Positions 19,958-33,535 are shown, counted from the first letter of the stretch. The stretch is 64,000 bases of DNA from Sphingomonas sp. 8AM (GCF_902506455.1 NZ_LR733844.1:3032665-3096664), one strand, 5' to 3'. Translations and numbers: made by a program. Notes: generated by a model from the sequence alone, not told the origin.

Positions 19958-22426
19958 TCAGCGCGCGACCCGCGCACCACACGCGATCGCTGGTGGCGGG
20001 GGCAGCGCGATCGCGCAACCGTCCTCACGGCATGACGGCGCGCGCTCCTCGGTAATCGTCACCACGGCTGCGCCCGTGTTGTTGGCGTAGAAGAGCTCCG
20101 GGCGAAACGGCGGCGCGGCGTCGTTGAGCGCCAGATAGAGCTGTCCGCCCCATGCTGGTGCGATCAGCCGCGCGCGGTAGCGGCCGGCGCCCAGATAGTC
20201 GAAATCGAGCGGATCGATCCGCACCTTTGCACCCGGCACCCGGCCGTCCTCCGAATCGGGGCGGCGGACAATCGCCACCGGCTTCAGCCAGTTGGCACTG
20301 GTGACACGCCGGTGGAAGCGCAACGGGGTCAGCCACCAGCCGCCGGTGGCACCGCGTACCGGATCGGCGGCCAGTCCGCCATCGCACCATTGCCGCGTCA
20401 CCTGCAGCGTGATCGCGTAGGCCGCGTGCGGCTTCAGCATCCGGCGCAGATCGGTGCACGGCTGGTCCGCGGCGAAGGAAATCGTCTCGGCGTTCGCATC
20501 CGGGCGCGCACCGGGATCGTGACACAGGGTGCCATCGCGCTCGGCCTTCGCCAGCCACCATTGCATCGGCAGCGCCAGCGGAACAGCGGCCAGCGCCACC
20601 AGCACCGCCACGGCCGCGAGGCCCGGCAGCAGCCGCCATTTAAGGAAGCGCAACGTTCCCAGCCATAGCGCCGAGCAGCGGATCGCGCGCGCCACGCCGC
20701 CCCGGTCGGGCGCGGCGGGCGTTCCATCGAGCACGCACCGCCACGCCGCCGCTGAGCGCGCGCGGATCGTGCCGCCCATTCGCCCGCCCAGCATCATCCC
20801 CACGACGAGCAGCACCAGCAGCGCGCTCGCCGTCACCGGCTGCGCGGTATAGCGGTCGATCCACGGGGAGGCCGCGCCGGGCAGCACCGCCTTGAGCGGG
20901 CTGAACAGCCCGGGCAACAGGCAGCGGCTATCGTCGCACCACGGCTCCATGCCCGCGGGGGCCGGCCACAGCGGCATCGAGGCCAGCGCGGCGGTGACGA
21001 GGACCGTGGCGAAATAGCCGACGCGTCGCCACCAGACGAGGTCCCAGATCGCCGGCATCATCGCGGTGCGAGCGGCTTTGCGCGCCGCGTCGCGCAGCGT
21101 TGCGACATCGGCTGCCGACAGCAGCGGCTTTACGTCGCCCCGGTCCGGTGCTGATCTGGCGTCCGCACCGCTGGCGGGCTGCGGCACGTTTTCGCCGGCG
21201 CGCTGCGGCGGATGGATCTCGAAAGTCTCGGGGATCGTGATCGGCGCATAGCGGTCGGTGCCACGGATGATGCGCGCGAGCGCGCTCTCATGGATGCGCG
21301 CCGCCGTCAGCAGCCCGCGGCCATCGCGTCGCTCGGGTGGCCAGGTGAGCCGTGTCTCGGGCGCGGGCGGATCGAGCAGCGCGTCGATGCGGCGGGGGAG
21401 GTAGCGATAATAGCTGCCCAGCCCCGCGCGGCTGTCATGGATCGGCCCCGCACTGTTGGCGAGCGCGCGATGCCGGTCGGTAATGACGTCGAGCGTGCGT
21501 AGACCCGCTTTCTGCGCCTCCTCCAGCATCCACAGCAGCGAGACATAGCTGAGGCTTTCGTCCGGATAGCCGCCGCCGACATCGGCGTGCATCCCGGTGA
21601 ACCAGAACTGCCGCAGCCGGTCCTCGCGGACCAGCCCACGCACGATCAACTCGCGCTCCGCCAGTTCGTCCCATACGAGCGGGTGGAAGGCGTCGCGCTC
21701 GTCGTCGAGCGCCAGCGCGTGGCGCGCGCGGCCGACGCGCTTGCTCAGCGCGTAATTGGGCATCGACAATGGATAGAGCCAATTGTCGATCGCGCGCGTG
21801 ATCTCGACGCTGGGTCCGCCATAGGCCGCGACCGTGTCCCACACCCCGACGAAGCGGATTTCGGGCCGGCGGTTGCGACGCAGGCGGTAACGATCCTCGG
21901 GTCGTCGCAGCGCGTGAATCAGCGCGAGATGGGCGGCGCGCCACAGCTTCGTTGGCCACTGCAGCCGTCGCGGCAGATAGCGTCGGCGATAGGCGCGCCA
22001 CGCATCCGCGGTTCCCTGCCGCAAGGCGGCTTCGGTGTCGGCAGGCACCAGCCCCTGCGAGGCGATCAATGCGATCACCAGCCGGATCGTGAACGCGCCG
22101 CGACTGAAGCCGAAAGCGTAGATCGTGTCCCCGGGAGTGTAATTCCGGCACGCAAAGCGGTACAGATCGAGCACATTGCGCTTCAATCCAATCCCGAAAA
22201 TGCCGCCGAGGATGGCCAGGGGCCGGAACCACGACGTCCCGACGCCGTCGTCATAAAACGCGATCTGCGGCCGCAGTCCGGGTGGCGGCGGGCCGAGATC
22301 GGCGGCTTCATAGGTGCGCCAGACGTTGGTCTTGAACAGCTTGCCGCTGCTGTTGCCGGTGCCGTCCGAGAACAGGAGGATCGATTTGCCGCGCTTCGGT
22401 TCGCCCAGCCCTCGATCCTCCGCCAT
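19958..22426 (-). CDS. DUF2235 hydrolase-like membrane protein
   Basis: The 822-residue product begins with a DUF2235 (alpha/beta hydrolase-like) domain: ILLFSDGTGNS at about 16-26, and nucleophile elbow GFSRGAF around S108, with a later GVWDTVAAYG and ADVGGGYPD. This family includes Tle1-type phospholipases. After about residue 480 come three hydrophobic segments (VGYFATVLVTAALASMPLW, ASALLVLLVVGMMLGG, GLAAVAVLVALAAVPLALP), then a C-terminal soluble region with several cysteines. ATG 22426 is preferred over a GTG two codons upstream. No type VI secretion gene is nearby, so an effector role is not supported here. Confidence 0.85.
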   Translation of the reverse strand: MAEDRGLGEPKRGKSILLFSDGTGNSSGKLFKTNVWRTYEAADLGPPPPGLRPQIAFYDDGVGTSWFRPLAILGGIFGIGLKRNVLDLYRFACRNYTPGDTIYAFGFSRGAFTIRLVIALIASQGLVPADTEAALRQGTADAWRAYRRRYLPRRLQWPTKLWRAAHLALIHALRRPEDRYRLRRNRRPEIRFVGVWDTVAAYGGPSVEITRAIDNWLYPLSMPNYALSKRVGRARHALALDDERDAFHPLVWDELAERELIVRGLVREDRLRQFWFTGMHADVGGGYPDESLSYVSLLWMLEEAQKAGLRTLDVITDRHRALANSAGPIHDSRAGLGSYYRYLPRRIDALLDPPAPETRLTWPPERRDGRGLLTAARIHESALARIIRGTDRYAPITIPETFEIHPPQRAGENVPQPASGADARSAPDRGDVKPLLSAADVATLRDAARKAARTAMMPAIWDLVWWRRVGYFATVLVTAALASMPLWPAPAGMEPWCDDSRCLLPGLFSPLKAVLPGAASPWIDRYTAQPVTASALLVLLVVGMMLGGRMGGTIRARSAAAWRCVLDGTPAAPDRGGVARAIRCSALWLGTLRFLKWRLLPGLAAVAVLVALAAVPLALPMQWWLAKAERDGTLCHDPGARPDANAETISFAADQPCTDLRRMLKPHAAYAITLQVTRQWCDGGLAADPVRGATGGWWLTPLRFHRRVTSANWLKPVAIVRRPDSEDGRVPGAKVRIDPLDFDYLGAGRYRARLIAPAWGGQLYLALNDAAPPFRPELFYANNTGAAVVTITEERAPSCREDGCAIALPPPPAIACGARVAR

Positions 22427-22457
22427 CTCCACCCCTCTTCGGCCTTATGCTGCGCCG

Positions 22458-22796
22458 TCATCCCCGTCGAGGCAAGCGCGGACGCTTCCCCCGCCAATTC
22501 AGCGACGTGTTGTTGAGCGCGGCGAGATCGGCCGCGCCGTTCGCCACCGCCTCGCCCAATGCGATCGCCGCATCGAGGATCGGGTCGGGCGCGTGCGCAT
22601 AGGCCGGGCGCCGCGCGATATGGTCGTACCAGCACCCGCCACAGGCATGGTCGAGCAGGATCCGCTGGAAGCAATGATCCGCGCTGACCGGCCAGTCGCG
22701 CGTGCGTGCCAGCTGCGGCAACCTGACGCGCGTAAGGCTCAGCCAGTGCTGCTCGCGCATTGCCCGGTCGGCTGGTACGGGAGGAAGGGACACCAT
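22458..22796 (-). CDS. Small conserved-looking hypothetical protein
   Basis: From ATG 22796 this encodes 112 residues; ATG 22760 (MREQHWLSLTRVR) is an alternative, and the frame stays open to 22883. The sequence has a DHCFQRILLDHACGGCWYDH centre and ends ALNNTSLNWRGKRPRLPRRG. Similar small proteins in alphaproteobacteria are sometimes labelled GNAT-related, but no acetyl-CoA-binding motif is evident, so no function is assigned. It precedes the DUF2235 gene by about 30 bp on the same strand and may be co-transcribed. Confidence 0.7.
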   Translation of the reverse strand: MVSLPPVPADRAMREQHWLSLTRVRLPQLARTRDWPVSADHCFQRILLDHACGGCWYDHIARRPAYAHAPDPILDAAIALGEAVANGAADLAALNNTSLNWRGKRPRLPRRG

Positions 22797-22834
22797 CCCA
22801 CGTCTATAGCGGCCTTGCCGGCCCCGCGCTGGCC

Positions 22835-22868
22835 GAAAAGGAGACGGGGGCCGCACCCGCGACCCCCG
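22835..22868 (-). terminator. Possible terminator after lpdA
   Basis: On the minus strand a CGGGGG/CCCCCG stem (22863-22868 with 22845-22850) is followed by TCTCCTTTT. It lies about 50 bp past the lpdA stop. The T tract is interrupted, so this is a moderate candidate. Confidence 0.4.
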
Positions 22869-22917
22869 CTCCGACTGCATCATGTACGCCGCGGAAGGGC
22901 CGCGACGCTGCCTTACG

Positions 22918-24318
22918 TCAGATGTGGATCGGCTTGCCCTGCACCGCCATCGCGGCTTCCTTGACGGCCTCCGAATGCGTCGGGTGCGCGTGGCAGGTGT
23001 AGGCGATGTCCTCGCTGGTCGCGCCGAATTCCATCGCCTGCGCCGCCTGCGCGATCATCGTGCCGGCGACGCTCGCAATGCACCACACGCCCAGCACGCG
23101 GTCGGTCTTGGCGTCGGCGATCACCTTAACCAGGCCATCCGGCTCGTGATTGGTCTTGGCGCGGCTGTTGGCCATCATCGGGAACTTGCCGACCTTGATC
23201 TCGCCCTGCTCGCGCGCCGCTTCCTCGGTCAGGCCGACGCCCGCGATCTCGGGCCAGGTGTAGACGACCGACGGGATGATCGCGTGGTTCACGATGCCGT
23301 GCTGGCCGGCGATATTTTCCGCGACCGCAATGCCTTCGTCCTCGGCCTTGTGCGCGAGCATCGGGCCGGGAACGACATCGCCGATCGCCCATACGCCGTC
23401 TGTCTTGGTACGGAAATCGTGGTCGATCTCGATCTGCCCGCGCTGGTTGGTCGACAGGCCGGCGGCTTCGAGGTTGAGGCCATCGGTGTTCGGACGCCGC
23501 CCGATCGACACCAGCACATGGCTTGCCTCGATCGTCGTCGCTTCGCCACCGGCGGCAGGCTCGACAGTCAGAACCGCCTTGTCGCCCTCGACCTTGATCG
23601 CGGTGACCTTGGTCGAAAGCTGGAATTCAATGCCCTGCTTCTTGAAGATCTTGTTCGATTCCTTGCGGATGTCGCCATCGAACCCGGGCAGGATCTGGTC
23701 GAGATATTCGACGCACGTCACCTTCGCACCGAGGCGGCGCCATACGCTGCCCAGCTCGAGCCCAATCACCCCGCCGCCGATCACGACGAGATGCTCGGGG
23801 ACGGTCGGCAGGTCGAGCGCGCCGGTCGAATCGACGATGATCTTCTGGTCGATCTCGACGCCCGGCAGCGGCGTGACGCTGGAGCCGGTCGCGATCACGA
23901 TGTTCTTGGCGGTGACGGTTTGCCCGGCGACGTCGACGCTATGCGCATCCTTGAACGCCGCGCGGCCCTTTAGCCACGTCACCTTGTTCTTCTTGAACAG
24001 ATATTCGATGCCGCCGGTCAGTTGCTTCACCGCGTCGCGACGCTGGCCATGCATCGTGTCGAGGTCGAGTTCGACCGTCGTCTTGATCCCCAGCTTCGCC
24101 ATCGCGCCATTGGCGGCGTGATCGTAAAGCTCCGACGCGTGGAGCAGTGCCTTCGACGGGATGCAGCCGACGTTGAGGCAGGTACCGCCCAGCGTCTCGC
24201 GGCTTTCGGCGCACGCGGTCTTGAGCCCGAGCTGCGCGGCGCGGATCGCCGCGACATAGCCGCCGGGGCCGGCACCGATCACGAGGACGTCATAGTCGTA
24301 CTGCTGTTCGTCAGCCAT
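22918..24318 (-). CDS. lpdA: Dihydrolipoyl dehydrogenase
   Basis: This is the E3 flavoprotein of the 2-oxoglutarate dehydrogenase complex. The 466-residue product has the FAD loop VIGAGPGGYVAA near the N-terminus, the redox disulfide C47/C52 in GGTCLNVGC, a NAD loop VVIGGGVIGLELG, and the C-terminal HAHPT motif with the active-site histidine. The ATG at 24318 is preferred to the one at 24324 because a GGAGG lies 7 bases before it but only 1 base before the other. It closes the sucD-sucA-odhB-lpdA series and is separated from odhB by repeat F1. Confidence 0.96.
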   Translation of the reverse strand: MADEQQYDYDVLVIGAGPGGYVAAIRAAQLGLKTACAESRETLGGTCLNVGCIPSKALLHASELYDHAANGAMAKLGIKTTVELDLDTMHGQRRDAVKQLTGGIEYLFKKNKVTWLKGRAAFKDAHSVDVAGQTVTAKNIVIATGSSVTPLPGVEIDQKIIVDSTGALDLPTVPEHLVVIGGGVIGLELGSVWRRLGAKVTCVEYLDQILPGFDGDIRKESNKIFKKQGIEFQLSTKVTAIKVEGDKAVLTVEPAAGGEATTIEASHVLVSIGRRPNTDGLNLEAAGLSTNQRGQIEIDHDFRTKTDGVWAIGDVVPGPMLAHKAEDEGIAVAENIAGQHGIVNHAIIPSVVYTWPEIAGVGLTEEAAREQGEIKVGKFPMMANSRAKTNHEPDGLVKVIADAKTDRVLGVWCIASVAGTMIAQAAQAMEFGATSEDIAYTCHAHPTHSEAVKEAAMAVQGKPIHI

Positions 24319-24328
24319 TTCCATGCCT

Positions 24329-24431
24329 CCACCCCGGCGGGCGCCGGAGTCCAGTTTCGGGGCGGAGATAGGAAACGCCGCGCCCGGTTACATCTGCCAT
24401 CCCAACTGGACCCTGGCGTTCGCCGAGGTGG
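24329..24431. repeat. Palindromic repeat family F, empty copy
   Basis: An inverted repeat of about 103 bp: left arm CCACCCCGGCGGGCGCCGGA followed by GTCCAGTTTCGG; right arm CCCAACTGGACCCTGGCG followed by TTCGCCGAGGTGG. It fills the gap between odhB and lpdA and abuts the lpdA ribosome site. The same arms enclose a GIY-YIG gene at 29768-30146. Confidence 0.75.
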
Positions 24432-24447
24432 TACGTTGGGCCGCGTC

Positions 24448-25674
24448 TTACAGGTCGATCAGGATGCGCGTCGGATCCTCGATCGCATTCTTGAGCGCGA
24501 CGAGGAAGGTCACCGCTTCGCGGCCGTCGATCAGCCGGTGATCGTAGCTGAGCGCCAGATACATCATCGGGCGCACCACGACCAGACCGTCGCGGACCAC
24601 CGGGCGCTCCTCGATCCGGTGCAGGCCGAGCACCGCCGACTGCGGCGGGTTGATGATCGGGGTCGACATCAGCGAGCCGAAGACGCCGCCGTTCGAGATC
24701 GTGAAGGTGCCGCCCTTCATCTCGTCCATCTTGAGCGTGCCGTCCTTGGCGCGCCTGCCGAAGTCGCCAATTGTCTTCTCGATGCCCGCGACCGACAGGT
24801 CCTGCGCATCGCGGATCACCGGCACGACCAGACCGTTCGGTGCGCTGACCGCGACCGAGATGTCGGCGTAATCGTGATAGACGATCTCGTCGCCCTCGAC
24901 CGATGCGTTGACCGACGGGATGTCCTTCAGCGCCATCGTCGCGGCCTTTACGAAGAAGCCCATGAAGCCCAGCCGGACGCCATGCTTCTTCTCGAACAGG
25001 TCCTTGTACTTGGCGCGTGCCTCGATCACCGCGGTCATGTCGACGTCGTTGAACGTTGTCAGCATCGCGGCGGTGTTCTGCGCCTCCTTCAGGCGCTTGG
25101 CGATCGTCTGGCGAAGCCGCGTCATCTTGACGCGCTCTTCCTTGCGCCCGCCCGACGCCGGAGCCGGAGCCGCAGCCGGTGCGGCTTGCGGTTCCGGTGC
25201 GGTGGCCGGCTTGGTCGACGCCGCGGCGGCGACGTCTTCCTTGGTCAGGCGACCGTCCTTGCCGGTGCCCTTGACAGTCGAGGGATCAACACCGTGCTCG
25301 AGCACCGCGCGGCGCACCGACGGCGATAGCGCAGCGGCGGCATCACCCTGCGCAGGAGCCGGCGACGATGCCGCGGCCGGAGCCGGGCTCTCGGTCACCG
25401 CCGGCTGCGGCGCGGCGCTCTTGGCGGGCGCGCCGTCGCCGCTCTCGATCGTCGCGATCAGCGCGCCGACCTCGACCGTGTCGCCGACCTTCACCGCATG
25501 CTGCCCCATCACGCCAGCAACGGGGGAGGGGACCTCGACCGAGACCTTGTCGGTCTCGAGGCTCGCAATAGGCTCGTCGGCGGCGACCGCATCGCCGGGC
25601 TGCTTCAGCCACTCGCCGACCGTCGCTTCGGTGATCGATTCGCCCAGCGTGGGGACCAGAACTTCGGTTGCCAT
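24448..25674 (-). CDS. odhB: 2-oxoglutarate dehydrogenase E2 (dihydrolipoyl succinyltransferase)
   Basis: This is the core of the 2-oxoglutarate dehydrogenase complex, transferring succinyl groups from lipoate to CoA. The 408-residue product has an N-terminal lipoyl domain with K43 ([12 protein letters not shown]), an Ala/Pro-rich linker (about 80-110), a peripheral subunit-binding domain ([20 protein letters not shown]), a second linker, and the catalytic domain ending in [13 protein letters not shown] with the catalytic histidine. LipA, encoded earlier, would supply the lipoate. It follows sucA across a 74-bp gap containing a small palindrome. Confidence 0.96.
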   Translation of the reverse strand: MATEVLVPTLGESITEATVGEWLKQPGDAVAADEPIASLETDKVSVEVPSPVAGVMGQHAVKVGDTVEVGALIATIESGDGAPAKSAAPQPAVTESPAPAAASSPAPAQGDAAAALSPSVRRAVLEHGVDPSTVKGTGKDGRLTKEDVAAAASTKPATAPEPQAAPAAAPAPASGGRKEERVKMTRLRQTIAKRLKEAQNTAAMLTTFNDVDMTAVIEARAKYKDLFEKKHGVRLGFMGFFVKAATMALKDIPSVNASVEGDEIVYHDYADISVAVSAPNGLVVPVIRDAQDLSVAGIEKTIGDFGRRAKDGTLKMDEMKGGTFTISNGGVFGSLMSTPIINPPQSAVLGLHRIEERPVVRDGLVVVRPMMYLALSYDHRLIDGREAVTFLVALKNAIEDPTRILIDL

Positions 25675-25717
25675 CTCAAACCTCGTCGTCGCGGCCGTGG
25701 CCGTCGGGTGTCGTTAG

Positions 25718-25742
25718 CAGATCCCGGCGTGTGCCGGGACCG
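25718..25742. repeat. Short G+C palindrome between sucA and odhB
   Basis: A compact hairpin, ATCCCGGCGTGTGCCGGGAC, lies in the sucA-odhB gap. It resembles one half-arm of the CCGG-type repeats elsewhere and may stabilise or attenuate the transcript. Confidence 0.5.
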
Positions 25743-25748
25743 TGATCG

Positions 25749-28718
<2,970 letters not shown>

Positions 28719-28755
28719 GTCACGCTTCCCCGGCCGCTCGGCTTCTTCTTTGACG

Positions 28756-28838
28756 CGTCACCCCGGCGATGGCCGGGGTCCGGAGCCGCGAGCGGCCCGC
28801 CTGCCGCTCCGGATCCCGGCCTGTCCGCCGGGATGACG
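28756..28838. repeat. Palindromic repeat family E
   Basis: An inverted repeat between sucD and sucA: CGTCACCCCGGCGATGGCCG followed by GGGTCCGGAG at the left, and GGATCCCGGCCTGTCCGCCG followed by GGATGACG at the right. Its core is related to family F. Confidence 0.8.
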
Positions 28839-28848
28839 TCGGATCGTC

Positions 28849-29739
28849 TTACTTGTTGAGCACGCTCAGCAGCGTCGAGCCGAGCTCCGAAGGGCTCGCC
28901 GCGACCTTGATCCCGGCGGCTTCCATCGCCGCGATCTTGCTCTCCGCGTCGCCCTTGCCGCCCGACACGATCGCGCCGGCATGGCCCATGCGACGCCCCG
29001 GGGGCGCCGTGCGACCCGCGATGAAGCCGGCCATCGGCTTCTTGCGGCCACGCTTGGCCTCGTCGATCAGGAACTGCGCCGCCTGCTCCTCGGCGTCGCC
29101 GCCGATCTCGCCGATCATGATGATCGACTGCGTTTCCTCGTCCGCGAGAAACAGTTCGAGCACGTCGATGAAGTTGGTGCCGTTGACCGGATCGCCGCCG
29201 ATCCCGACCGCCGTGGTCTGACCCAGGCCGGCGTTCGAGGTCTGGAACACCGCCTCATAGGTCAGCGTGCCCGAGCGCGACACGACGCCGACCGAGCCCT
29301 TCTTGAAGATGTTGCCCGGCATGATGCCGATCTTGCACTCGCCCGGCGTCAGCACGCCCGGGCAGTTCGGACCGATCAGCCGCGACTTGCTGCCAGACAG
29401 CGCGCGCTTCACGCGCACCATGTCGAGCACCGGAATGCCCTCGGTGATCGCGACGATCAGCGGCACCTCGGCGTCGATCGCCTCGAGGATCGAATCGGCG
29501 GCGAAGGGCGGCGGCACGTAGATGACGCTGGCGTTGGCGCCGGTGACGGCGACCGCCTCCGCAACGGTGTTGAAGTTCGGCAGGCCCAGCTCTTCGTGGG
29601 TCGTGCCGCCCTTGCCGGGCGTCACGCCGCCGACCATCTGCGTGCCGTAATCCAGCGCCGCCCTGGTGTGGAAGGTGCCGGTCTTGCCGGTCATCCCTTG
29701 CGTGATGACCTTGGTGTTCTTGTCGACGAGGATGCTCAA
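28849..29739 (-). CDS. sucD: Succinyl-CoA synthetase alpha subunit
   Basis: The alpha subunit carries the CoA site and the phosphohistidine of succinate-CoA ligase. The 296-residue product has [14 protein letters not shown] for CoA binding at about 12-25, [21 protein letters not shown], and the active-site histidine in [14 protein letters not shown]. The beta subunit gene sucC, which usually sits directly upstream in alphaproteobacteria, is not in the window; its place is taken by the GIY-YIG-bearing repeat and mdh. Confidence 0.96.
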   Translation of the reverse strand: MSILVDKNTKVITQGMTGKTGTFHTRAALDYGTQMVGGVTPGKGGTTHEELGLPNFNTVAEAVAVTGANASVIYVPPPFAADSILEAIDAEVPLIVAITEGIPVLDMVRVKRALSGSKSRLIGPNCPGVLTPGECKIGIMPGNIFKKGSVGVVSRSGTLTYEAVFQTSNAGLGQTTAVGIGGDPVNGTNFIDVLELFLADEETQSIIMIGEIGGDAEEQAAQFLIDEAKRGRKKPMAGFIAGRTAPPGRRMGHAGAIVSGGKGDAESKIAAMEAAGIKVAASPSELGSTLLSVLNK

Positions 29740-29767
29740 TGCCGTCTCCCTAAATCCGGGAAGGATT

Positions 29768-30146
29768 GTGCCCCGGCGAAGGCCGGGGTCCAGTCAGGAA
29801 GGCGGTCATGGCAGGGCGATGCGATCGTAAAGGTCTTCCCAATCGGGATTGATCCCCTCGATCTCGCGCACCTTCCAGGCTCGCTTCCACTCCTTCATCT
29901 GCAGCTCGCGCTGCCGTGCCACATCAATGCTGTCATACGCCTCGTACCAAACGAGAAGATGACAGCCGTACTTCCGCGTGAAGCCACCGATGACGTCGTT
30001 GCGATGTTCCCAAACCCGCTTGGGAAGGTCGCTGGTGACGCCTAGGTAGATCGTGCCGTTGCGTCTGCTCGCCATGATATAGACGAACCCGGCCTTTTCC
30101 ACTTCGGGGCCTCTCCCAACTGGGCTCCGGCCTACGCCGGGGCACG
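29768..30146. mobile_element. Family F repeat enclosing a GIY-YIG gene
   Basis: The ends form an inverted repeat: GTGCCCCGGCGAAGGCCGGG (29768 onward, then GTCCAGT) at the left, and CAACTGGGCTCCGGCCTACG followed by CCGGGGCAC at the right. About 24 of 27 terminal positions match. The element occupies nearly the whole mdh-sucD gap, and its only gene is a GIY-YIG endonuclease. A gene-less copy with the same arms lies at 24329-24431. That the gene moves the repeat is an inference. Confidence 0.5.
29806..30102 (-). CDS. GIY-YIG endonuclease-like protein
   Basis: The 98-residue product is a single GIY-YIG domain of the YhbQ/SLX1-like type: FVYIMASRRNGTIYLGVTSD at 6-25 supplies the two beta strands (VYI...YLG), and R29 in LPKRVWEHR is the usual catalytic arginine. 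The later E-L-Q-M-K-E-W region supplies the acidic residue. It may cut DNA, but no extra DNA-binding domain is present. It is not part of TCA metabolism; the inverted repeats at both sides suggest it arrived with them. Confidence 0.88.
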   Translation of the reverse strand: MEKAGFVYIMASRRNGTIYLGVTSDLPKRVWEHRNDVIGGFTRKYGCHLLVWYEAYDSIDVARQRELQMKEWKRAWKVREIEGINPDWEDLYDRIALP

Positions 30147-30156
30147 AAGGGAAGTC

Positions 30157-31206
<1,050 letters not shown>

Positions 31207-31239
31207 TCAAACTTTAATTGCAAATGGTTCGCAGCATCA

Positions 31240-32334
31240 TTAACTAGTGCCGTGCCCTTCGACGAGGTAGTTTTCGGAGCGCATCTCCTCCAGCCGGCTT
31301 ACCGTTCGCTGGAACTCGAACGCGCCGTCGCCGCGCGGATAGAGCTGGTCCGGCTCGGCATCCGCAGAGGCGAGCAGCTTGACCTTGTGCTCATACAACG
31401 CGTCGATAAGCTGGACGAAGCGGGCGGCTTCGTTCCGGTTGTCCGGCCCAAGCACCGGAATACCCACGAGGATCACGGTGTGATAGCGACGCGCGATCAC
31501 GAGATAGTCGGCCGAGCCACGCGCTTCACCGCACAGCTTCTTGAACGCGAAGACCGCGACGCCCTTCAGCGTCTTGGGAACGCGCAACGTGCGGCCCTGC
31601 ACGATCAGTTCCTCCGCCGGCACATGCTGACGATCTTCGGGTGGGTAATCGGTGAGACGGAAGAAGGCGGCAGAGAGATCGGCGGTCGCCTGCTCGCCAT
31701 TTGGAACGCACCACGTCCTTTGCGAGCCGAGCCGGTCGCGGCGATAATCAACCGGGCCGTTGAGCGCGATCACGTCCAGCCGTTCCTCGATGAGCGCGAT
31801 AAACCCAAGGAAATGCTCGCGATTCAGGCCGTTCTTGTAGAGGTCGGCGGGGGCGCGGTTGCTGGTGGTCACCACCGTCACCCCAGCCTCGATCAGCGCG
31901 GTAAACAGCCGCGAAAGGATCATCGCGTCGGGCGAGTTGGTGACCATCATCTCGTCAAAGGCGAGCAGTCGCGCTTCCTCCGCCAGCGCCGCGGCGACGG
32001 GGAGGATCGGGTCGCCCTGTTCCTTGCGGCGCTCGACCGCGATGCGGGCGTGGATCTCCAGCATGAACTCGGCGAAGTGGACGCGGCGCTTCTTCGCAAT
32101 GTCCAGATGATTGAAAAAGAGGTCCATTAACATGGACTTGCCGCGGCCGACGCCGCCCCACATGTAGGTGCCGCGCGCCGGAATCGTGCGGCGTCGGAAC
32201 AGGCCGGTGGTGCGTGGGCGCTCCAGCTCGGCGGCCAGCGTGTCGAGGCGGGCGGCGCCGGCGGCCTGCTCGGGGTCGGGACGCAGTTCGTCGGCCGCGA
32301 TCAGCGTTTGATAGGCGGCCAGCACCTTGCCCAT
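31240..32334 (-). CDS. zapE: Cell division ATPase ZapE
   Basis: ZapE (AFG1 family) is an AAA+ ATPase that acts on the Z ring in gamma-proteobacteria; mitochondrial AFG1 relatives help respiratory complexes. The 364-residue product has Walker A GGVGRGKSM at about 59-67 and Walker B LLAFDEMMV, followed by VVTTSNRAPADLYKNGL, typical of the family. ATG 32334 starts the conserved part; an earlier start would add 24 weak residues. Placement between sdhB and mdh is common in alphaproteobacteria. Confidence 0.93.
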   Translation of the reverse strand: MGKVLAAYQTLIAADELRPDPEQAAGAARLDTLAAELERPRTTGLFRRRTIPARGTYMWGGVGRGKSMLMDLFFNHLDIAKKRRVHFAEFMLEIHARIAVERRKEQGDPILPVAAALAEEARLLAFDEMMVTNSPDAMILSRLFTALIEAGVTVVTTSNRAPADLYKNGLNREHFLGFIALIEERLDVIALNGPVDYRRDRLGSQRTWCVPNGEQATADLSAAFFRLTDYPPEDRQHVPAEELIVQGRTLRVPKTLKGVAVFAFKKLCGEARGSADYLVIARRYHTVILVGIPVLGPDNRNEAARFVQLIDALYEHKVKLLASADAEPDQLYPRGDGAFEFQRTVSRLEEMRSENYLVEGHGTS

Positions 32335-32540
32335 GTCGTTCCTTCCAGCGTCGATGTTGCTGTGCACAATAGGGGCTGCTTTGGGCGAGCCGGCGCGATG
32401 GATCAAGTCGGCGTCCGGTGACGCTTCTGCCGGAGCGGGTGCCGGAGCGTGCCCGAAAATACCCCCGTCCAGACGCGAGCCGTGCCACGTTCAAGGCGAT
32501 TCAGGCACCAATCGGCGGCCCCGGTCGCAATCGGGAACAC

Positions 32541-32573
32541 AAAAAAACCAGCGCCCCGCACAGGGCGCTGGTT
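32541..32573 (-). terminator. Rho-independent terminator of sdhB
   Basis: On the minus strand, a perfect stem CCAGCGCCC/GGGCGCTGG (plus 32548-32556 and 32563-32571) with a 6-base loop is followed by seven Ts (plus A-run 32541-32547). It lies about 45 bp past the sdhB stop and is the clearest terminator in the window. Confidence 0.9.
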
Positions 32574-32614
32574 CGTGTAACTTCGCTCGGGATGGCGGCG
32601 GCGAGCGCGCGGCG

Positions 32615-33397
32615 TCAGACCAGCCGCTCGACTTCCATCTTCTTGATCTCCGCGATCGCCTTGGCGGGCGACAGCCCCTTCGGGCAGGTGTTCGCGCAGT
32701 TCATGATCGTGTGGCAGCGATAGAGGCGGAACGGATCCTCCAGCGCGTCGAGCCGCTCGCCGGTCATCTCGTCGCGGCTGTCGGCCAGCCAGCGATACGC
32801 CTGAAGCAGGATCGCCGGGCCGAGGAACTTGTCAGAATTCCACCAGTAGCTGGGGCACGACGTCGAGCAGCAGGCGCACAGGATGCACTCGTACAGGCCA
32901 TCGAGCTTCGCGCGCTCCTCGGGCGACTGGAGCCGCTCCTTGCCGGCGGGCGGCGGGGTGACGGTCTGCAGCCACGGCGTGATCGACGCATATTGCGCGT
33001 AGAAGCGCGTGAAGTCGGGAACCAGATCCTTGATGACGTCCATCGCGGGCAGCGGCGTGATCTTGATCTCGCCCTTCACGTCCTCGATCGCGATGGTGCA
33101 GGCCAGACCGTTGCGCCCGTCGATGTTCATCGAGCATGAGCCGCAGATGCCCTCGCGGCACGAACGACGGAAGGTCAGCGACGGATCCTGCTCCGACTTG
33201 ATCTTGATGAGCGCGTCGAGGACCATCGGCCCGCATTCATCGAGGTTGACCTCGAACGTGTCGTAGCGCGGGTTCTGGCCCGAGTCGGGATCGTAGCGAT
33301 ACACCTTGAAGTTGCGCATCGTGCCGCCGGGCTGCGGCGAAGGGTGCTTCTGCCCGCCCTTGATCTTGCTGTTCTTCGGGAGCGTGAACTCGGCCAT
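32615..33397 (-). CDS. sdhB: Succinate dehydrogenase iron-sulfur subunit
   Basis: SdhB carries electrons from the flavoprotein to quinone in complex II. The 260-residue product has the [2Fe-2S] ligands in [13 protein letters not shown] and GLAC, and the [4Fe-4S]/[3Fe-4S] ligands in [12 protein letters not shown] and [14 protein letters not shown]. It is usually the last gene of sdhCDAB, but here the upstream neighbours are VOC-family genes and sdhCDA are not in the window. A strong terminator ends the transcript. Confidence 0.96.
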   Translation of the reverse strand: MAEFTLPKNSKIKGGQKHPSPQPGGTMRNFKVYRYDPDSGQNPRYDTFEVNLDECGPMVLDALIKIKSEQDPSLTFRRSCREGICGSCSMNIDGRNGLACTIAIEDVKGEIKITPLPAMDVIKDLVPDFTRFYAQYASITPWLQTVTPPPAGKERLQSPEERAKLDGLYECILCACCSTSCPSYWWNSDKFLGPAILLQAYRWLADSRDEMTGERLDALEDPFRLYRCHTIMNCANTCPKGLSPAKAIAEIKKMEVERLV

Positions 33398-33535
33398 GCG
33401 CGCGTCTCGTCTTGGTCAGAATCGTCGGCGCACAGAAGGCGCACCGGCGCCATTACTCGGGCGGCGGGTACACGATCGCGAGGCTGGCCGCAAACATGCC
33501 CGTCGCCCGCCTAGTTAGCTATTATGCCCCGCGGC

